A stretch of 64,000 nucleotides of DNA from Nitrospirota bacterium (GCA_021811105.1 JAJZPM010000012.1:1-64000); one strand, 5' to 3'. Positions 1 through 10,174 are shown, counted from the first letter of the stretch. The notes: generated by a model from the letters alone, not told the origin. Translations and numbers: made by a program.

Positions 1-25
1 GACCAAAAACAGAAAAATGAGGGCT

Positions 26-74
26 GTCCTCGGAAGCTCCGAGACTGATGCAGGTCTCAGCGCTTCCTCCGGAC
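26..74. other. Imperfect long hairpin, function unknown
   Basis: The arms pair as GTCC/GGAC, GGAAGC/GCTTCC and GAGAC/GTCTC, separated by small symmetric internal loops, with an 8-nt apical loop TGATGCAG (15 bp in all). No T-run follows on the + strand. On the - strand the stem is followed after some bases by T-rich sequence, so it could be a weak terminator of an unseen gene, or a structured RNA. No riboswitch consensus was recognised. Confidence 0.45.
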
Positions 75-169
75 AAAACTAAGGAGTGTGCACTTTATAC
101 TTGCAAAACTTTTTCATAGATGACGGCGAGAGGCGCACTTTTTGAAGAACTGAATTTTGAGAGGTTCTA

Positions 170-224
170 AGAAGTTCATAAGAAGAAAGACATTCTATTG
201 AAAAATCCCTCCTAACCTCCCTTT
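170..224 (+). repeat. Dispersed repeat, copy A
   Basis: The pattern AGAAGTTCATAA-N7-GACATT-N5-GAAAAATCCCTCCTAACCTCCCTTT recurs in inverted orientation near 56.0 kb. A perfect stem CCCCTCTTT-GGC-AAAGAGGGG follows at 273-293. Apart from this repeat and the hairpin at 26-74, bases 1-368 hold no convincing gene; the ORFs listed there are translations of the repeat. Confidence 0.7.
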
Positions 225-368
225 TCCCCCGCACACAGGCGGGTTCGCCGAGGAGAAAAATGGGGTTGTTTCCCCCTCTTTGGCAAAGAGGGGTGAGGGG
301 AGATTTTATATCCAATGTTCTTTTACCTGTGTACATATTAATAACTATACAAGAGGGGGAAATCGAAA

Positions 369-1973
369 ATGGATCTGAAAGGGATTGTAAAGTCAGGGGC
401 CGGATGGATAAATCTTATATTGCTTACAGGGCTTGCAGTCATGCTTTCTGCGGAGATTTCAGATGCTGCAACATTAGTAGTGACGAATCTCAACAATAGC
501 GGGGCAGGATCGCTCCGCGATACAATCGCCGCGGCTTCTGCCGGTGACACTATCAAATTCGGCGTGACCGGCACAATCACGCTGACCAGCGGGCAACTTG
601 TGGTTACCAAGGACCTCGCAGTCATCGGTCCCGGGGCGTCCATACTCGAGATCAGCCAGAGCACAGCAAGCAGCGTCTTTTATGTGGACGTCGGCACAAA
701 TTTGTTCATCTCGGGACTGACGATTAGCAATGGCAATGCCTCATCGGGCGGAGGCATTTCGAACAATGGGACCCTGAATGTCGTCGATGTATTCTTTTCC
801 AACAATACCGCGAGTATCGGTGGGGCACTCTCATCACAAAACGGACCTGCAGTTATTACGGGAAGCACCTTTTCTGGAAATAGTGCGTTATACGGGGGCG
901 GGGCTATCATTACGACCACCGGCGAGATGACCATAACGGACTGCACCTTCACCGACAACCAGGGTGAATACGGCGGGGGGATCAACACTGCCAACGCGGG
1001 TTCGGTAACGGTCCGGAACAGCACCTTTAATAATAATGGCGCAAATTTTAGCGGAGGCGCAATCTCTGCGGATTACACTGTGAACACGGTGACTCTTTTG
1101 AACTGCACCTTTTCCGGCAATCAGTCTCCGCGTGGCGGAGCGCTCTACATCTCCGACGGCGTCACGGTGAATGCGTCCAATACCATCTTTGCCGACAGCG
1201 CTAGCGGATCAAACTGCAACATGGCGATTACCGGGACAAACAGCCATAATATCGACTTCGGCGGGCCTGCCCCCGCAAATTCATGCGGCGCAGACATTAC
1301 GGACGATCCGGTGCTCGGATCTTTAACAGATAACGGCGGGCAGACGCAGACCATGGCCTTAGGGACCGGAAGCTCGGCTATCGATGCGGGAGCCCAGAGC
1401 AATGCCCCCTCTGCCGACCAGCGTGGCTGGCCGAGGCCTTATGGAACTGCCGTCGACGTCGGGGCGGTCGAATCCATGCCCGAGGCAACGCTCACGGTAA
1501 ACAGGACAGGCAACGGGACGGTCAAATCCTCCCCTGCAGGTGTCTTCTGCGCGACAGGCTGCAGTTCGGACCCGTCGGTGTTTCCGCTCAACGGAACCGT
1601 CTCCCTATCCGCGATCCCGGACCCGGGAACGGACATCTTCTCTCCCGGCTGGAGCGGGACGGGCTGCGGCAGAACCGTTTCGATGACGGGGGACAGGACC
1701 TGTTCGGCTGCCTTTACGCATTGCGGCGGCAATCCCGTCTCCACTCCCGCTCAGTCGTTTCCCTCGATCATGGAAGCATACGGGCAGGGGGCTACGGAAG
1801 TTTTCGTCACCGCATCGCACCGGTTGGAAAACCTGGCCTTCAACGACCACACTATTATCCTAAACGGAGGAAAAGCCTGCGACTTTCAGAGCATAGTTGA
1901 TTATACCTATGTCGACGGGTATATCCTCATCATCGGCGGGGCAGCCATTCTGGACAGGGTCGTGGTCCTATAG
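369..1973 (+). CDS. Secreted parallel beta-helix protein with choice-of-anchor-Q-like and InlB-like repeat regions
   Basis: The protein has 534 residues with an N-terminal hydrophobic signal segment (about residues 13-33), so it is probably exported. Residues about 40-300 are Ser/Asn/Gly-rich strands of the right-handed beta-helix type, with repeated 'CTFSGN/STFSGN'-like rungs. Residues about 310-370 contain 'TDNGGQTQTMALGTGSSAIDAG', typical of choice-of-anchor Q proteins. Residues about 372-450 resemble a divergent InlB B-repeat with paired cysteines. The last ~75 residues match the C-terminal module of the multicopper oxidase and subtilase in this window. The ATG has a purine-rich AGAGGGGGAAA upstream. 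The ligand or enzymatic activity is unknown; beta-helix proteins often bind or cleave polysaccharides. No catalytic motif was identified. Confidence 0.85.
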   Translation: MDLKGIVKSGAGWINLILLTGLAVMLSAEISDAATLVVTNLNNSGAGSLRDTIAAASAGDTIKFGVTGTITLTSGQLVVTKDLAVIGPGASILEISQSTASSVFYVDVGTNLFISGLTISNGNASSGGGISNNGTLNVVDVFFSNNTASIGGALSSQNGPAVITGSTFSGNSALYGGGAIITTTGEMTITDCTFTDNQGEYGGGINTANAGSVTVRNSTFNNNGANFSGGAISADYTVNTVTLLNCTFSGNQSPRGGALYISDGVTVNASNTIFADSASGSNCNMAITGTNSHNIDFGGPAPANSCGADITDDPVLGSLTDNGGQTQTMALGTGSSAIDAGAQSNAPSADQRGWPRPYGTAVDVGAVESMPEATLTVNRTGNGTVKSSPAGVFCATGCSSDPSVFPLNGTVSLSAIPDPGTDIFSPGWSGTGCGRTVSMTGDRTCSAAFTHCGGNPVSTPAQSFPSIMEAYGQGATEVFVTASHRLENLAFNDHTIILNGGKACDFQSIVDYTYVDGYILIIGGAAILDRVVVL

Positions 1974-2015
1974 CGGACGGGAACAAAAGCCAGAGGAGAC
2001 GTAAGAAAGCCGCCC

Positions 2016-2930
2016 ATGAACGCAGGAGATCCGAAGATACTGTTTCCAAAAGGCACCCTCCGGGATGCTCTGCTGAAGGCAACGGGACGCGCCCTCGCTT
2101 CTGGCGCTCTCCTGCCTATCCCCACGGACTACGAGTTTGTCGAAGACACGGGCGTCCGCTTTTTTGTCCGGGTCCTTACGAACCTTGCAAGGAAGGACGA
2201 AGAGAAAAAGAAACAGAAGCAGGAAGGCAAACCGGTAAACCCCTTCCTCCCTTTCGATAAGGACCTCTTTGTCGCCGATATCTCCGAAACCCACGTAGCC
2301 GTCCTGAACAAATATAACGTCGTAAAGCATCATCTCCTCGTCGTCACCCGCGAGTTTGAAGACCAGGAGACGCTGCTTACGATCGGGGATTTCGAGGCTC
2401 TATGGGCATGCCTCCGGGAATACGACAGCCTCGGCTTTTATAACGGTGGAGAGGCCGCAGGCGCAAGTCAGCGTCACAAGCACCTCCAGGTGGTCCCCCT
2501 CCCGCTTGCTCCCGAAGGACCGGCAGTCCCTCTTGAGCCCCTTTTGTGCGGCGCACAATTCAAGGGTAAAATGGGAACATTGCCGGGACTCCCGTTCCTC
2601 CACGTATTTGCCAGGTCTGGGACTGCAGGGTCGACAAAGGCGGCCGCAGAAAAGACTTTTCGCCTTTATGCAGATATGCTCAGGCATGTCGGCATGAAAG
2701 GACCCTCAGGGTATGGCCCAAAAAAACAATCAGGGCCGTACTGCCTGCTGGTGACAAGGGAGTGGATGCTGCTTGTCCCGCGGTCCGTGGAGTTCTTTGA
2801 GGGCATATCGATCAACTCCCTCGGATACGCCGGCGCTCTTCTCGTACGGGACCGGAAGCAGATGGCGACTTTGAAACGTTGCGGACCGATGAAAGCACTC
2901 AGGAATGTCGCGCTGTCGCTGAGTACATAA
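2016..2930 (+). CDS. ATP adenylyltransferase / Ap4A phosphorylase family protein
   Basis: The protein has 304 residues. It resembles the Ap4A phosphorylase (APA1/2) branch of the HIT-like superfamily, which splits diadenosine tetraphosphate by phosphorolysis in the cytoplasm. The signature 'GGEAAGASQRHKHLQVVPLP' (about residues 142-161) carries the H-x-H-x-Q catalytic histidine motif of this group. 'NKYNVVKHHLLVVTREFE' upstream is the matching substrate-binding region. The gene lies 42 bp after the beta-helix gene and about 120 bp before glgP, which has its own predicted promoter. The N-terminal charged stretch 'KDEEKKKQKQEGKP' looks like a surface loop. A role in nucleotide recycling is inferred from the family. 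Confidence 0.85.
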   Translation: MNAGDPKILFPKGTLRDALLKATGRALASGALLPIPTDYEFVEDTGVRFFVRVLTNLARKDEEKKKQKQEGKPVNPFLPFDKDLFVADISETHVAVLNKYNVVKHHLLVVTREFEDQETLLTIGDFEALWACLREYDSLGFYNGGEAAGASQRHKHLQVVPLPLAPEGPAVPLEPLLCGAQFKGKMGTLPGLPFLHVFARSGTAGSTKAAAEKTFRLYADMLRHVGMKGPSGYGPKKQSGPYCLLVTREWMLLVPRSVEFFEGISINSLGYAGALLVRDRKQMATLKRCGPMKALRNVALSLST

Positions 2931-2994
2931 ATCCAGTGTTGCTGCACAGGTGCTGCCCTCATGAAAGATGAGGAGGCGGGGACAACTTATGTTT

Positions 2995-3023
2995 TTGCAT
3001 GAAGCTGGTCGGCGTGATATGAT
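2995..3023 (+). promoter_or_regulatory. Predicted sigma70-type promoter of glgP
   Basis: TTGCAT (2995-3000), a 17-bp spacer, then TATGAT (3018-3023). Transcription would begin about 20 nt before the glgP ATG. Confidence 0.65.
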
Positions 3024-3050
3024 AGCTGGCGGGTAATCAGGACACGGAAA

Positions 3051-5483
3051 ATGCCAAAAAACCGGGAGATACTCCATCAGTCGCTGCTCGATCATCTCAT
3101 ATATGATCTCGCCAAGGACAAATATTCTGCCACACCCCGGGACAAGTACCACGCGGTGGTACTGTCCCTCAGGGAACACCTGATCGAAAAATGGATCCTC
3201 ACCCAGCAGGAATATTACAGGGTCTCCGCCAAGAGGCTTTATTACCTCTCCCTGGAATTTCTCCTCGGAAGACTACTGAGGGACTGTGCCCTCAGCCTCG
3301 ACCTCTCGGACGATTACCGGCAGGCAGTCGGGGCGCTCGGACTGGGGTATGAAGAGATCACCGAACTCGAATGGGACGCGGCGCTGGGCAACGGCGGATT
3401 AGGCAGGCTCGCCGCCTGTTTTCTCGATTCCCTCGCGACACTGGAGCTGCCGGGCTATGGGTACGGGATCAGGTATGAGTATGGGATATTTTCTCAGAAG
3501 ATCGTCGATGGGTTTCAGGTCGAATCCCCCGACAACTGGCTCAGATACGGCAACCCCTGGGAATTCCCCCGGCCGGAGCTTCTCTACCCGGTCCGTTTCT
3601 ACGGAAGGGTCAACACCATCAACGGTAAGAGCGGCAGGTTCCGGATGGAATGGGCCGACGGCGACGAGGTGATGGCGATGGCCTATGATTATCCGGTGCC
3701 GGGATTTCGTAACCAGACGGTCAATACCCTGCGCCTTTGGGCGGCAAAATCCACCCGGGAGTTCAACCTCGACTATTTTAACAGCGGCGATTACATAAAG
3801 GCAGTCGAAGACAAGAGCAGCAGCGAAAGCATATCAAAGGTACTTTATCCGAACGACCAGTCCTCCGCAGGCAAGGAGCTGAGACTCAAGCAGCAGTATT
3901 TTTTCGTCAGCGCCACGATACGGGACATCGTTCGGCGATACAAAAAATTCCATGCGGCGTACAACGAATTCCCCGATGAGGTCGCGATCCAGCTGAACGA
4001 TACCCATCCCTCCATCGCGATCGCCGAGCTGATGAGGTTCATGGTCGATGAGGAAAGGGTCTCATGGGACGAAGCCTGGGGAATCACCACAAAGACTTTT
4101 TCCTATACGAACCATACCGTCCTCCCCGAGGCGCTCCAGGTATGGCCCGAAGGACTCCTTGCACATCTGCTTCCGCGGCACCTCCAGATCATTCAGGAGA
4201 TCGACCGGCGGCACCTGATCGCAGTAAAGGAGAGGTTCTCTGACAGGCAGGGGATAGAGGGAAAAACGGCGATAATCACCGGCGACGGCGACAGGCGCGT
4301 CAACATGGCCCGTCTCGCCATCGTCGGCAGTCACGCGGTAAACGGCGTTTCGAAGCTCCACAGCGACATCCTGAAGAACGACCTCTTCCGCCACTTCGAA
4401 GTCATGACGCCCGGAAAGTTCCGGAACATCACAAACGGTATCACACAGAGACGATGGCTTCTTCAGGCAAACCCCGGGCTTGCGGACCTCATCACCGAAA
4501 GCATCGGAGACAGCTGGATGAGAGACCTCGATGCCCTGCAGGGGCTCAGGGCTCTCGCCGGTGACAGCGCCTTTCGGGAGAAGTTCCGGAGGATCAAGAA
4601 GGAGAACAAAGCGTCGCTGGCCGTGCATCTGGGGAAGACCTTCCGCCTCTCTTTCCCACCGGACTTCCTGCTCGACTGCCAGGTGAAGAGGTTTCATGAA
4701 TACAAGCGCCAGCTTCTCAACATCCTGCATGTGATCACCCTCTACAACAGGATCCGGGAAGGCAGGACCCAAAAACCTTTTGTGCCGAGGGCCGTCCTTT
4801 TTTCCGGGAAATCGGCCCCCGGCTATTTCCTCTGCAAGCTGATCATAAAACTTATCCATAGCGTGTCGGAACTGATCAATGCCGATCCTTTTGTGAGGGA
4901 CCGGCTCCGCGTCGTCTTTGTCCCGAATTACAGCGTCACCCTTGCCGAAAGGATCATTCCCGCTGCCGACCTTTCCGAGCAGATTTCGACCGCGGGCTAC
5001 GAGGCGTCCGGGACCGGCAATATGAAGTTCACGCTGAACGGCGCGCTGACGGTCGGCACGCTCGACGGCGCCAATATCGAGATACGCCAGGAAGTAGGAG
5101 CGGAGAACTTCTTCCACTTCGGGCTCGGCGCAGATGAGATAGTCAGGATGCGGTCATCGTACGATCCTCGCGGGTATTATGAGCGTGACGCGGAACTCAA
5201 ACAGGCGATCGACCAGATTGCGAGGGGATTCTTTTCGCCCGAAGACCCAGGGTTGTTCCGTCCCCTCGTGCAGTCTGTACTGGAATACGACAGGTTTTTC
5301 GTACTGGCCGATTACGCTTCCTACATCGGCTGTCAGGAAAAAGTGGGCGGGACGTACCGTGACGCGGACCGCTGGACTAACATGGCGGTGCTTAACGTCG
5401 CGCGTTCGGGAAAATTTTCGAGCGACCGGGCGATACGGGAATATGCGAAAGGGATATGGGGCATTGCGCCCGTGAAGCCTTAA
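3051..5483 (+). CDS. glgP: Glycogen/alpha-glucan phosphorylase
   Basis: The protein has 810 residues, the normal length for GT35 phosphorylases, which release glucose-1-phosphate from alpha-1,4-glucan using pyridoxal phosphate. Family signatures run throughout: 'LEFLLGRLL' near the N-terminus, '[17 protein letters not shown]', '[18 protein letters not shown]', '[10 protein letters not shown]', and the PLP-lysine region '[33 protein letters not shown]' at about residues 650-680. It is cytoplasmic. The gene has its own predicted promoter, and its stop codon overlaps the convergent fcl stop by 4 bp. No other glycogen gene is visible, so it is a stand-alone storage-polymer degradation gene. Confidence 0.97.
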   Translation: MPKNREILHQSLLDHLIYDLAKDKYSATPRDKYHAVVLSLREHLIEKWILTQQEYYRVSAKRLYYLSLEFLLGRLLRDCALSLDLSDDYRQAVGALGLGYEEITELEWDAALGNGGLGRLAACFLDSLATLELPGYGYGIRYEYGIFSQKIVDGFQVESPDNWLRYGNPWEFPRPELLYPVRFYGRVNTINGKSGRFRMEWADGDEVMAMAYDYPVPGFRNQTVNTLRLWAAKSTREFNLDYFNSGDYIKAVEDKSSSESISKVLYPNDQSSAGKELRLKQQYFFVSATIRDIVRRYKKFHAAYNEFPDEVAIQLNDTHPSIAIAELMRFMVDEERVSWDEAWGITTKTFSYTNHTVLPEALQVWPEGLLAHLLPRHLQIIQEIDRRHLIAVKERFSDRQGIEGKTAIITGDGDRRVNMARLAIVGSHAVNGVSKLHSDILKNDLFRHFEVMTPGKFRNITNGITQRRWLLQANPGLADLITESIGDSWMRDLDALQGLRALAGDSAFREKFRRIKKENKASLAVHLGKTFRLSFPPDFLLDCQVKRFHEYKRQLLNILHVITLYNRIREGRTQKPFVPRAVLFSGKSAPGYFLCKLIIKLIHSVSELINADPFVRDRLRVVFVPNYSVTLAERIIPAADLSEQISTAGYEASGTGNMKFTLNGALTVGTLDGANIEIRQEVGAENFFHFGLGADEIVRMRSSYDPRGYYERDAELKQAIDQIARGFFSPEDPGLFRPLVQSVLEYDRFFVLADYASYIGCQEKVGGTYRDADRWTNMAVLNVARSGKFSSDRAIREYAKGIWGIAPVKP

Positions 5484-6436
5484 CCGGTATCGGCACTTGT
5501 CCCGAGCAGGCTGGAGTGTTTCACATACCAGTCATAAGTCTTCCGGACACCTTCTCTAAGTCCTGTCTTCGCATGCCAGCCGAGGGAATGGAGCCGTGAC
5601 ACGTCGAGGAGCTTTCGGGGCGTGCCGTCGGGCTTTGACCGGTCATACGCGATGCCACCCTGGAATCCGGCAACTTCCCTTACAAGCAGCGCGAGGTCGT
5701 TTATTGAAATATCTTCTCCGACGCCGATATTGACGATTTCGGAGCCGTCATATCGGTCCATCAAAAAAACACAGGCGTCTGCAAGATCGTCTATATAAAG
5801 GAACTCTCTCTTCGAAGTCCCGGTCCCCCATATAGTTACGGAGGGGACCTGCGCTATTTTAGCTTCGTGGAACCTTCGTATCAGCGCGGGGAGGACGTGC
5901 GAGGTTTCAAGATCGAAATTATCAAAAGGTCCGTATAAATTTGTGGGCATAACAGAGATATAATTTGTTCCATGTTGCCTGTTATATGATTGACACATCT
6001 TTATTCCCGCGATCTTGGCGACCGCGTATGGTTCGTTGGTCGGCTCGAGGTCACCTGTCAGGAGATACTCTTCCTTCATAGGCTGCGGACAATATTTGGG
6101 GTATATGCAGGAACTGCCCAGGAAAAGAAGCTTTTTTATCCCCTGTCGGTAGGAAGAATGAATGACATTCGTCTGTATCATAATATTTCTGTAAATAAAA
6201 TCCGCAGGATAGGTGTTGTTGGCTAATATGCCCCCGACTTTTGCAGCCGCAAGAAAAACATATTCGGGTTTTTCCTTTTCAAAAAAAGCCTCAACTTCAG
6301 CCTGACGTGTAAGGTCAAGCTCCTTGCTTGTCTTTACAACCAGGTTTGTATACCCGTCCGCTGCCAGTCTCCTATGAATCGCCGAGCCCACAAGCCCCCG
6401 GTGCCCGGCAACATAGATTTTGGAGGAACTATTCAT
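5480..6436 (-). CDS. fcl: GDP-L-fucose synthase (GDP-4-keto-6-deoxymannose epimerase/reductase)
   Basis: The trimmed protein has 318 residues. It is an extended SDR enzyme converting GDP-4-keto-6-deoxy-D-mannose to GDP-L-fucose with NADPH. The glycine-rich dinucleotide motif '[13 protein letters not shown]' lies near the N-terminus, followed by 'LGSSCIYP' and the catalytic 'YAVAKIAG' (Y-x3-K). I chose the internal ATG of '[11 protein letters not shown]' rather than the longer ORF because the family starts there and a strong GGAGGA lies just upstream. That Shine-Dalgarno sequence sits inside a perfect 18-bp hairpin (see 6410-6460). Gmd, the preceding pathway enzyme, is encoded upstream on the same strand, separated by a four-helix-bundle gene. 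Confidence 0.95.
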   Translation of the reverse strand: MNSSSKIYVAGHRGLVGSAIHRRLAADGYTNLVVKTSKELDLTRQAEVEAFFEKEKPEYVFLAAAKVGGILANNTYPADFIYRNIMIQTNVIHSSYRQGIKKLLFLGSSCIYPKYCPQPMKEEYLLTGDLEPTNEPYAVAKIAGIKMCQSYNRQHGTNYISVMPTNLYGPFDNFDLETSHVLPALIRRFHEAKIAQVPSVTIWGTGTSKREFLYIDDLADACVFLMDRYDGSEIVNIGVGEDISINDLALLVREVAGFQGGIAYDRSKPDGTPRKLLDVSRLHSLGWHAKTGLREGVRKTYDWYVKHSSLLGTSADTG

Positions 6437-6460
6437 AAGTAGTCCTCCAAAATCTATGTT
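6410..6460 (-). promoter_or_regulatory. Perfect 18-bp hairpin occluding the fcl ribosome binding site
   Basis: The sequence AACATAGATTTTGGAGGA (6410-6427 as read on +) is exactly reverse-complemented at 6443-6460, with a 15-nt loop. In the mRNA the 5' arm contains the whole GGAGGA Shine-Dalgarno, the loop contains the ATG (6436-6434), and the 3' arm is codons 3-8. The structure should hide the ribosome site unless it is opened. Confidence 0.85.
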
Positions 6461-6586
6461 TGAGGTTAGAGGTTTGAGGCAACAGAACAAATGCCGGAAA
6501 ACAGAGGTACTGTGAATCAAGCAGAAAATGCCGACAACAGTCCGAGTTAGGACAAATGCTCAAGGTTCGAGTCAAACTGATTTCTT

Positions 6587-7003
6587 TCATTTCTTGGCCT
6601 CCAACCTCTGGGGCAAAACGTCCATCCTTCTTCTTCCTCTCAGACTATTCATCAATCCGTTTAATTTTCTATCTATTGCCTCTCCCGATTCAACAACGAC
6701 TTTGTGCTCTCCAGGTGAGAAAAGACCTCTCCGTCTGAAGATTTCACTAAGAGTTATCATCTCATAAAGCGAGCCTTGCGCGATACTAAGAAACTGGATG
6801 AATTCCTTTTGATGCTGCCTTCCCTTTCCCTCCGCAATATTTTGTGGTACAGAGGTTACCGCCGCTTCCATCTGGGATATCAAACGAAGATGTCTATTAG
6901 ATGGGAGTTTTTCCAGAATGGACAATACATGGTCAGCCAAATTGACCGCCATATTCCACACATCCAATTTTTCAAATGGGAAAATATATCTATCTTTGTC
7001 CAT
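6587..7003 (-). CDS. Four-helix bundle protein (S23/IVP family), copy 1
   Basis: The protein has 138 residues of the small four-helix-bundle family first known from 23S rRNA intervening sequences. Typical features are the N-terminal 'FEKLDVWNMAVNLADHV', the central 'QMEAAVTSVPQNIAEGKGRQHQKEFIQFLSIAQGSLYEM', and a Leu/Ile heptad pattern. Its cellular function is unknown. It lies between gmd and fcl in the same direction, with no clear ribosome site, and is bounded by low-complexity GAGG/CCTC sequence, including a 13-bp direct repeat GCCTCCAACCTCT at each end. This looks like an insertion into the sugar operon. The family also includes Avd of diversity-generating retroelements, but no reverse transcriptase is nearby. 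A second copy lies at 25.6 kb. Confidence 0.88.
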   Translation of the reverse strand: MDKDRYIFPFEKLDVWNMAVNLADHVLSILEKLPSNRHLRLISQMEAAVTSVPQNIAEGKGRQHQKEFIQFLSIAQGSLYEMITLSEIFRRRGLFSPGEHKVVVESGEAIDRKLNGLMNSLRGRRRMDVLPQRLEAKK

Positions 7004-7068
7004 TGTAGTAAGTGCAAGTCTTGTCGCCTAATGCCTCTATCCTCAAACTTCTTGTGCCTCCAACCTCT
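6598..7068. repeat. Direct repeat GCCTCCAACCTCT bracketing four-helix-bundle gene 1
   Basis: The 13-bp sequence occurs at 6598-6610 (inside the 3' end of the gene) and at 7056-7068 (upstream). Around both are further degenerate CCTC-type units; GAGGATAGAGGC occurs twice on the - strand at about 7027-7083. Related TTGAGGTTAGAGGTTTGAGG lies at about 6460-6480 (+ strand). Confidence 0.6.
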
Positions 7069-7089
7069 CGCCTCTATCCTCCAACGTCA

Positions 7090-8175
7090 TTATTCGTGAT
7101 ACTTCATGACGCGATATCCTTCCCTCTTGCAGAGCTGGTCCCTTTCCGCCTCTTTCAGATCCTCCCTAACCATCTCGGAGACGAGCTCCTTGAAAGTAAC
7201 TTCCGGGGACCAGCCGAGATTTTCCCTGGCCTTAGTGGGGTCACCCAGGAGGGTATCCACTTCAGCCGGCCGGAAATAGCGTTTATCAAGCTCGATAATG
7301 GCTTTCCCGCTATCAACGTCATATCCCTTCTCGTCAACGCCTTTGCCCTTCCAATCCAGTTTAATCCCGACTTCATGGAAGGCCTCTGCTACGAACTCTC
7401 TAACGGAATGCTGCTTCCCGGTTGCGATCACATAGTCATCAGGGGTGTCCTGCTGAAGTATCAGCCACTGCGCCTTCACATAATCTTTCGCATGTCCCCA
7501 GTCGCGGCGCGACTCAAGATTGCCCAGATACAATTTTTCCTGCAGTCCGAGTTTTATCCGGGCCACGGCGCGCGTGATCTTCCTTGTGACAAAGGTTTCC
7601 CCACGGATCGGCGATTCATGGTTAAAAAGTATGCCGTTACAGGCATAAAAGTCGTATGCCTCCCGGTAATTCACCGTTATCCAGTAAGAATAGAGCTTTG
7701 CAACGCCGTAAGGACTCCGGGGATAAAACGGCGTTGATTCATTCTGCGGAGTTTCCCTGACTTTTCCGTACAGTTCAGATGTGGATGCCTGATAGAAGCG
7801 CGTTTTTTTCTCAAGTCCCAGTATCCTAATCGCCTCAAGTATCCGCAGTGTGCCAAGGGCGTCGGCATTAGCGGTATACTCGGGGGTCTCGAAGGAAACC
7901 ATAACGTGGCTTTGAGCTGCAAGATTATAGATCTCGTCCGGCTGCACCTCCTGGATGATCCGTATCAGGTTTGTCGCATCAGTGAGATCGCCGTAATGGA
8001 GCTTGAAATTCACCTCTTTCTCATGAGGGTCTTTGTAGAGGTGATCGATCCTGTCGGTATTGAACAGAGAAGCCCTGCGTTTTATGCCGTGGACCGAGTA
8101 ACCCTTTCCCAGGAGAAATTCTGCGAGATAGGCGCCGTCCTGGCCGGTGACGCCGGTGATGAGAGCGGTTTTCAT
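7090..8175 (-). CDS. gmd: GDP-mannose 4,6-dehydratase
   Basis: The protein has 361 residues, full length for this extended SDR, and makes GDP-4-keto-6-deoxy-D-mannose from GDP-mannose. The N-terminus '[34 protein letters not shown]' is diagnostic. The catalytic '[10 protein letters not shown]' (Y-x3-K), 'TSELYG' and '[16 protein letters not shown]' are also present. It supplies Fcl, encoded about 650 bp downstream. It lies downstream of the GT genes, with about 140 bp between it and the preceding gene's start region. A purine-rich GAGGAG precedes the ATG. Confidence 0.97.
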   Translation of the reverse strand: MKTALITGVTGQDGAYLAEFLLGKGYSVHGIKRRASLFNTDRIDHLYKDPHEKEVNFKLHYGDLTDATNLIRIIQEVQPDEIYNLAAQSHVMVSFETPEYTANADALGTLRILEAIRILGLEKKTRFYQASTSELYGKVRETPQNESTPFYPRSPYGVAKLYSYWITVNYREAYDFYACNGILFNHESPIRGETFVTRKITRAVARIKLGLQEKLYLGNLESRRDWGHAKDYVKAQWLILQQDTPDDYVIATGKQHSVREFVAEAFHEVGIKLDWKGKGVDEKGYDVDSGKAIIELDKRYFRPAEVDTLLGDPTKARENLGWSPEVTFKELVSEMVREDLKEAERDQLCKREGYRVMKYHE

Positions 8176-8312
8176 TGATTCTCCTCGTTTAGCCCGCGTA
8201 TAAGTCGGCTATGCTCTATGGGATACATAACCATTAATTGTACGCTTGAGTATATCAAAATAGAAAACCTGAAAGAAAGAGGCAGGATAATAAAAACAAT
8301 AATACAGCCTTT

Positions 8313-10115
8313 TCAAATCCTAATGGCAAAGTCTTCGCTGTCCTGACTCAGATTAGGACTATAATAAGGGTCGCCTTTTTCAAGGACATTCTTCCATCTC
8401 GACCGGAACAGCAATTCTTCTCTTTTAACACGTTCCCTTTTTTCCATCGTATTGTCATACCCTCTCGTTTTCAACTCGTGGTGATACAGTTCGGCATAGG
8501 GGGTCCATAAAACAAGATATCCCTTTTCTCTGACCCTCAAACAGAGATCTATGTCTCCAAAAGTCACTTCATAGCCTTCGTCAAACCCTCCGACTTCCTC
8601 GAAGGCCCGCTTCCTCATCATCATGCAGGCGCCTGTCACTGCGCTCACGTTCTGTATGATCTTAAGCCTTGCTCTATATCCGAAAGCCTCACGGCGAAGA
8701 AATCTGTGAGAATGCAACACCATACCGTCCGTTCTCAGGACAACGCCCGCATGCTGGATCGTGTTATCCGGATAATAGAGCTTTGCGCCCACCGCCCCGA
8801 TGTCTTTTCGTGCCGCGTGCTCAAGCATTCTCTCAAGCCAGTCGGGATTTATCACCTCAGTGTCATTGTTTAAGAATAGTAATATCTCACCGCCGGCAAT
8901 GCGGGCGGCATAGTTATTGACTGCAGAATAATTGAAAGGCTTTTCCCATTTAATAATTCTTATATTTCCGGTCTCCCTCAATTCATCGTACAACCTGAAG
9001 GTTCTCGCTTCAACGCTGCCATTTTCCACGATAATGATCTCATAATTCTCAAAGGAGGTCCTTGTCAGGACTGACTCAATACATTTCTCAAGCTCATCGG
9101 CGTGATCTCTATTCGGTATGATTATGGAAACCTTCGGATGATCGCCCCTGAGCGACACTTTGTAGAGTCCGGGCAATGCGCCCTCCTCTACGGTACCGTC
9201 CACTTCCATCCTCGCAAGGTGATCGATAAGTGCCCTTTTCCCGGCTTCAAAAGCATAGGGCTTAATATCGGGTCTCCCGGCGCAGGAGCTTTCATTCAGC
9301 CTCCAGTGATAGAGGACCTTCGGAATATGCACAATCTTCTTCGCAAACTCCGTGGCCCTCAGAATCAGATCATAATCCTGGCTTCCCTCAAAGCCCTCCC
9401 TGAACCCCCCGCACTTTTCCAGGAGTTCTCCTTTTAAGACCGTCAAATGAGTGATGTAGTTACAGCTTCTCAAGAGGTCGGGGCTCCAGTCGGGTTTGAA
9501 ATGCGGCTCGAATCTTCGCTTCCCGTCCTCTGAGATCAGGTCTTCATCGGAATAAATAAAGTCCGCGTCTGGACTTTCATTAAGCGTCTTGACGATTTCA
9601 AAAAGAGCAAATGGCGCCAAAGTGTCATCATGGTCGAGAAAGGCTATGTAATCACCCGTTGCAAGCGAAATCGCCTCGTTAGAATTGCAAGCGATGCCTT
9701 TGTTTTCTTTCAACAATTTTATTTTTATTCTCGCATCTTCCCTGCTGCAATCAGATAGTAATTCTTTGGTCTTAGAAATGGTACTGCCGCCGTCGGCGAT
9801 GCATAGCTCCCATTTGGGATAGGTCTGGCTCAAGACAGAATCTATCATTACCTTCAGGAAAAGAGGCCGGGTATTATAGACGGGGACAACTATGCTGACC
9901 TTTGGGGCATACGCGAAATCAGCTTCCTTCTGCTTTAAAAGAACTTCGCCTGCAGGTTCATTTTGTCTTATCCAGACCTTGTACCGTCTCGTAGAGAACA
10001 GCCATGGCCTTTGCAGAATATCCTTCAACGCCTCTTTGAAGAAAAGTCTGACCCCATAGGTACGGAGGAAGAGTGCAGCATTCTTTATCTTCCTCCGCGT
10101 AAAATACCATTTCAT
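8313..10115 (-). CDS. Tandem GT2 glycosyltransferase (two catalytic domains)
   Basis: The trimmed protein has 600 residues. I chose the ATG of 'MKWYFTRRKIKNAALF' because a GGGGGAG lies just upstream and the longer N-terminus is unlike the family. After a basic N-terminal region come two family-2 GT-A domains in one chain. The first has 'VSIVVPVYNTRPLF' and the D-x-D-like 'FLDHDDTLAP'. The second has 'VSIIIPNRDHADEL' and 'LFLNNDTEVINPDW', and ends in a 'GGFDEGYEVTFGDIDLCLRVREKGY' acceptor-site motif. Such twin GT2 proteins usually build repeat units of O-polysaccharide or rhamnan-like chains. It acts on the cytoplasmic face. Donor specificity cannot be read from sequence. Confidence 0.92.
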   Translation of the reverse strand: MKWYFTRRKIKNAALFLRTYGVRLFFKEALKDILQRPWLFSTRRYKVWIRQNEPAGEVLLKQKEADFAYAPKVSIVVPVYNTRPLFLKVMIDSVLSQTYPKWELCIADGGSTISKTKELLSDCSREDARIKIKLLKENKGIACNSNEAISLATGDYIAFLDHDDTLAPFALFEIVKTLNESPDADFIYSDEDLISEDGKRRFEPHFKPDWSPDLLRSCNYITHLTVLKGELLEKCGGFREGFEGSQDYDLILRATEFAKKIVHIPKVLYHWRLNESSCAGRPDIKPYAFEAGKRALIDHLARMEVDGTVEEGALPGLYKVSLRGDHPKVSIIIPNRDHADELEKCIESVLTRTSFENYEIIIVENGSVEARTFRLYDELRETGNIRIIKWEKPFNYSAVNNYAARIAGGEILLFLNNDTEVINPDWLERMLEHAARKDIGAVGAKLYYPDNTIQHAGVVLRTDGMVLHSHRFLRREAFGYRARLKIIQNVSAVTGACMMMRKRAFEEVGGFDEGYEVTFGDIDLCLRVREKGYLVLWTPYAELYHHELKTRGYDNTMEKRERVKREELLFRSRWKNVLEKGDPYYSPNLSQDSEDFAIRI

Positions 10116-10174
10116 CGATAGGTCACTCCCCCAGCATTCGCACTTGCATATCCGTGAAATGCACCGAGCACCGG

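Noticed and set aside
79-336. 85-aa ORF 'SPLTPLCQRGG' on - strand
   Set aside because: Translation of the dispersed repeat and its hairpin, not a gene.
4062-5117. 351-aa ORF on - strand opposite glgP
   Set aside because: Shadow of the glycogen phosphorylase frame; no family features, and glgP is unmistakable.
6587-7003. Diversity-generating retroelement (Avd-like protein)
   Set aside because: No reverse transcriptase and no template/variable repeat pair around either four-helix-bundle gene.
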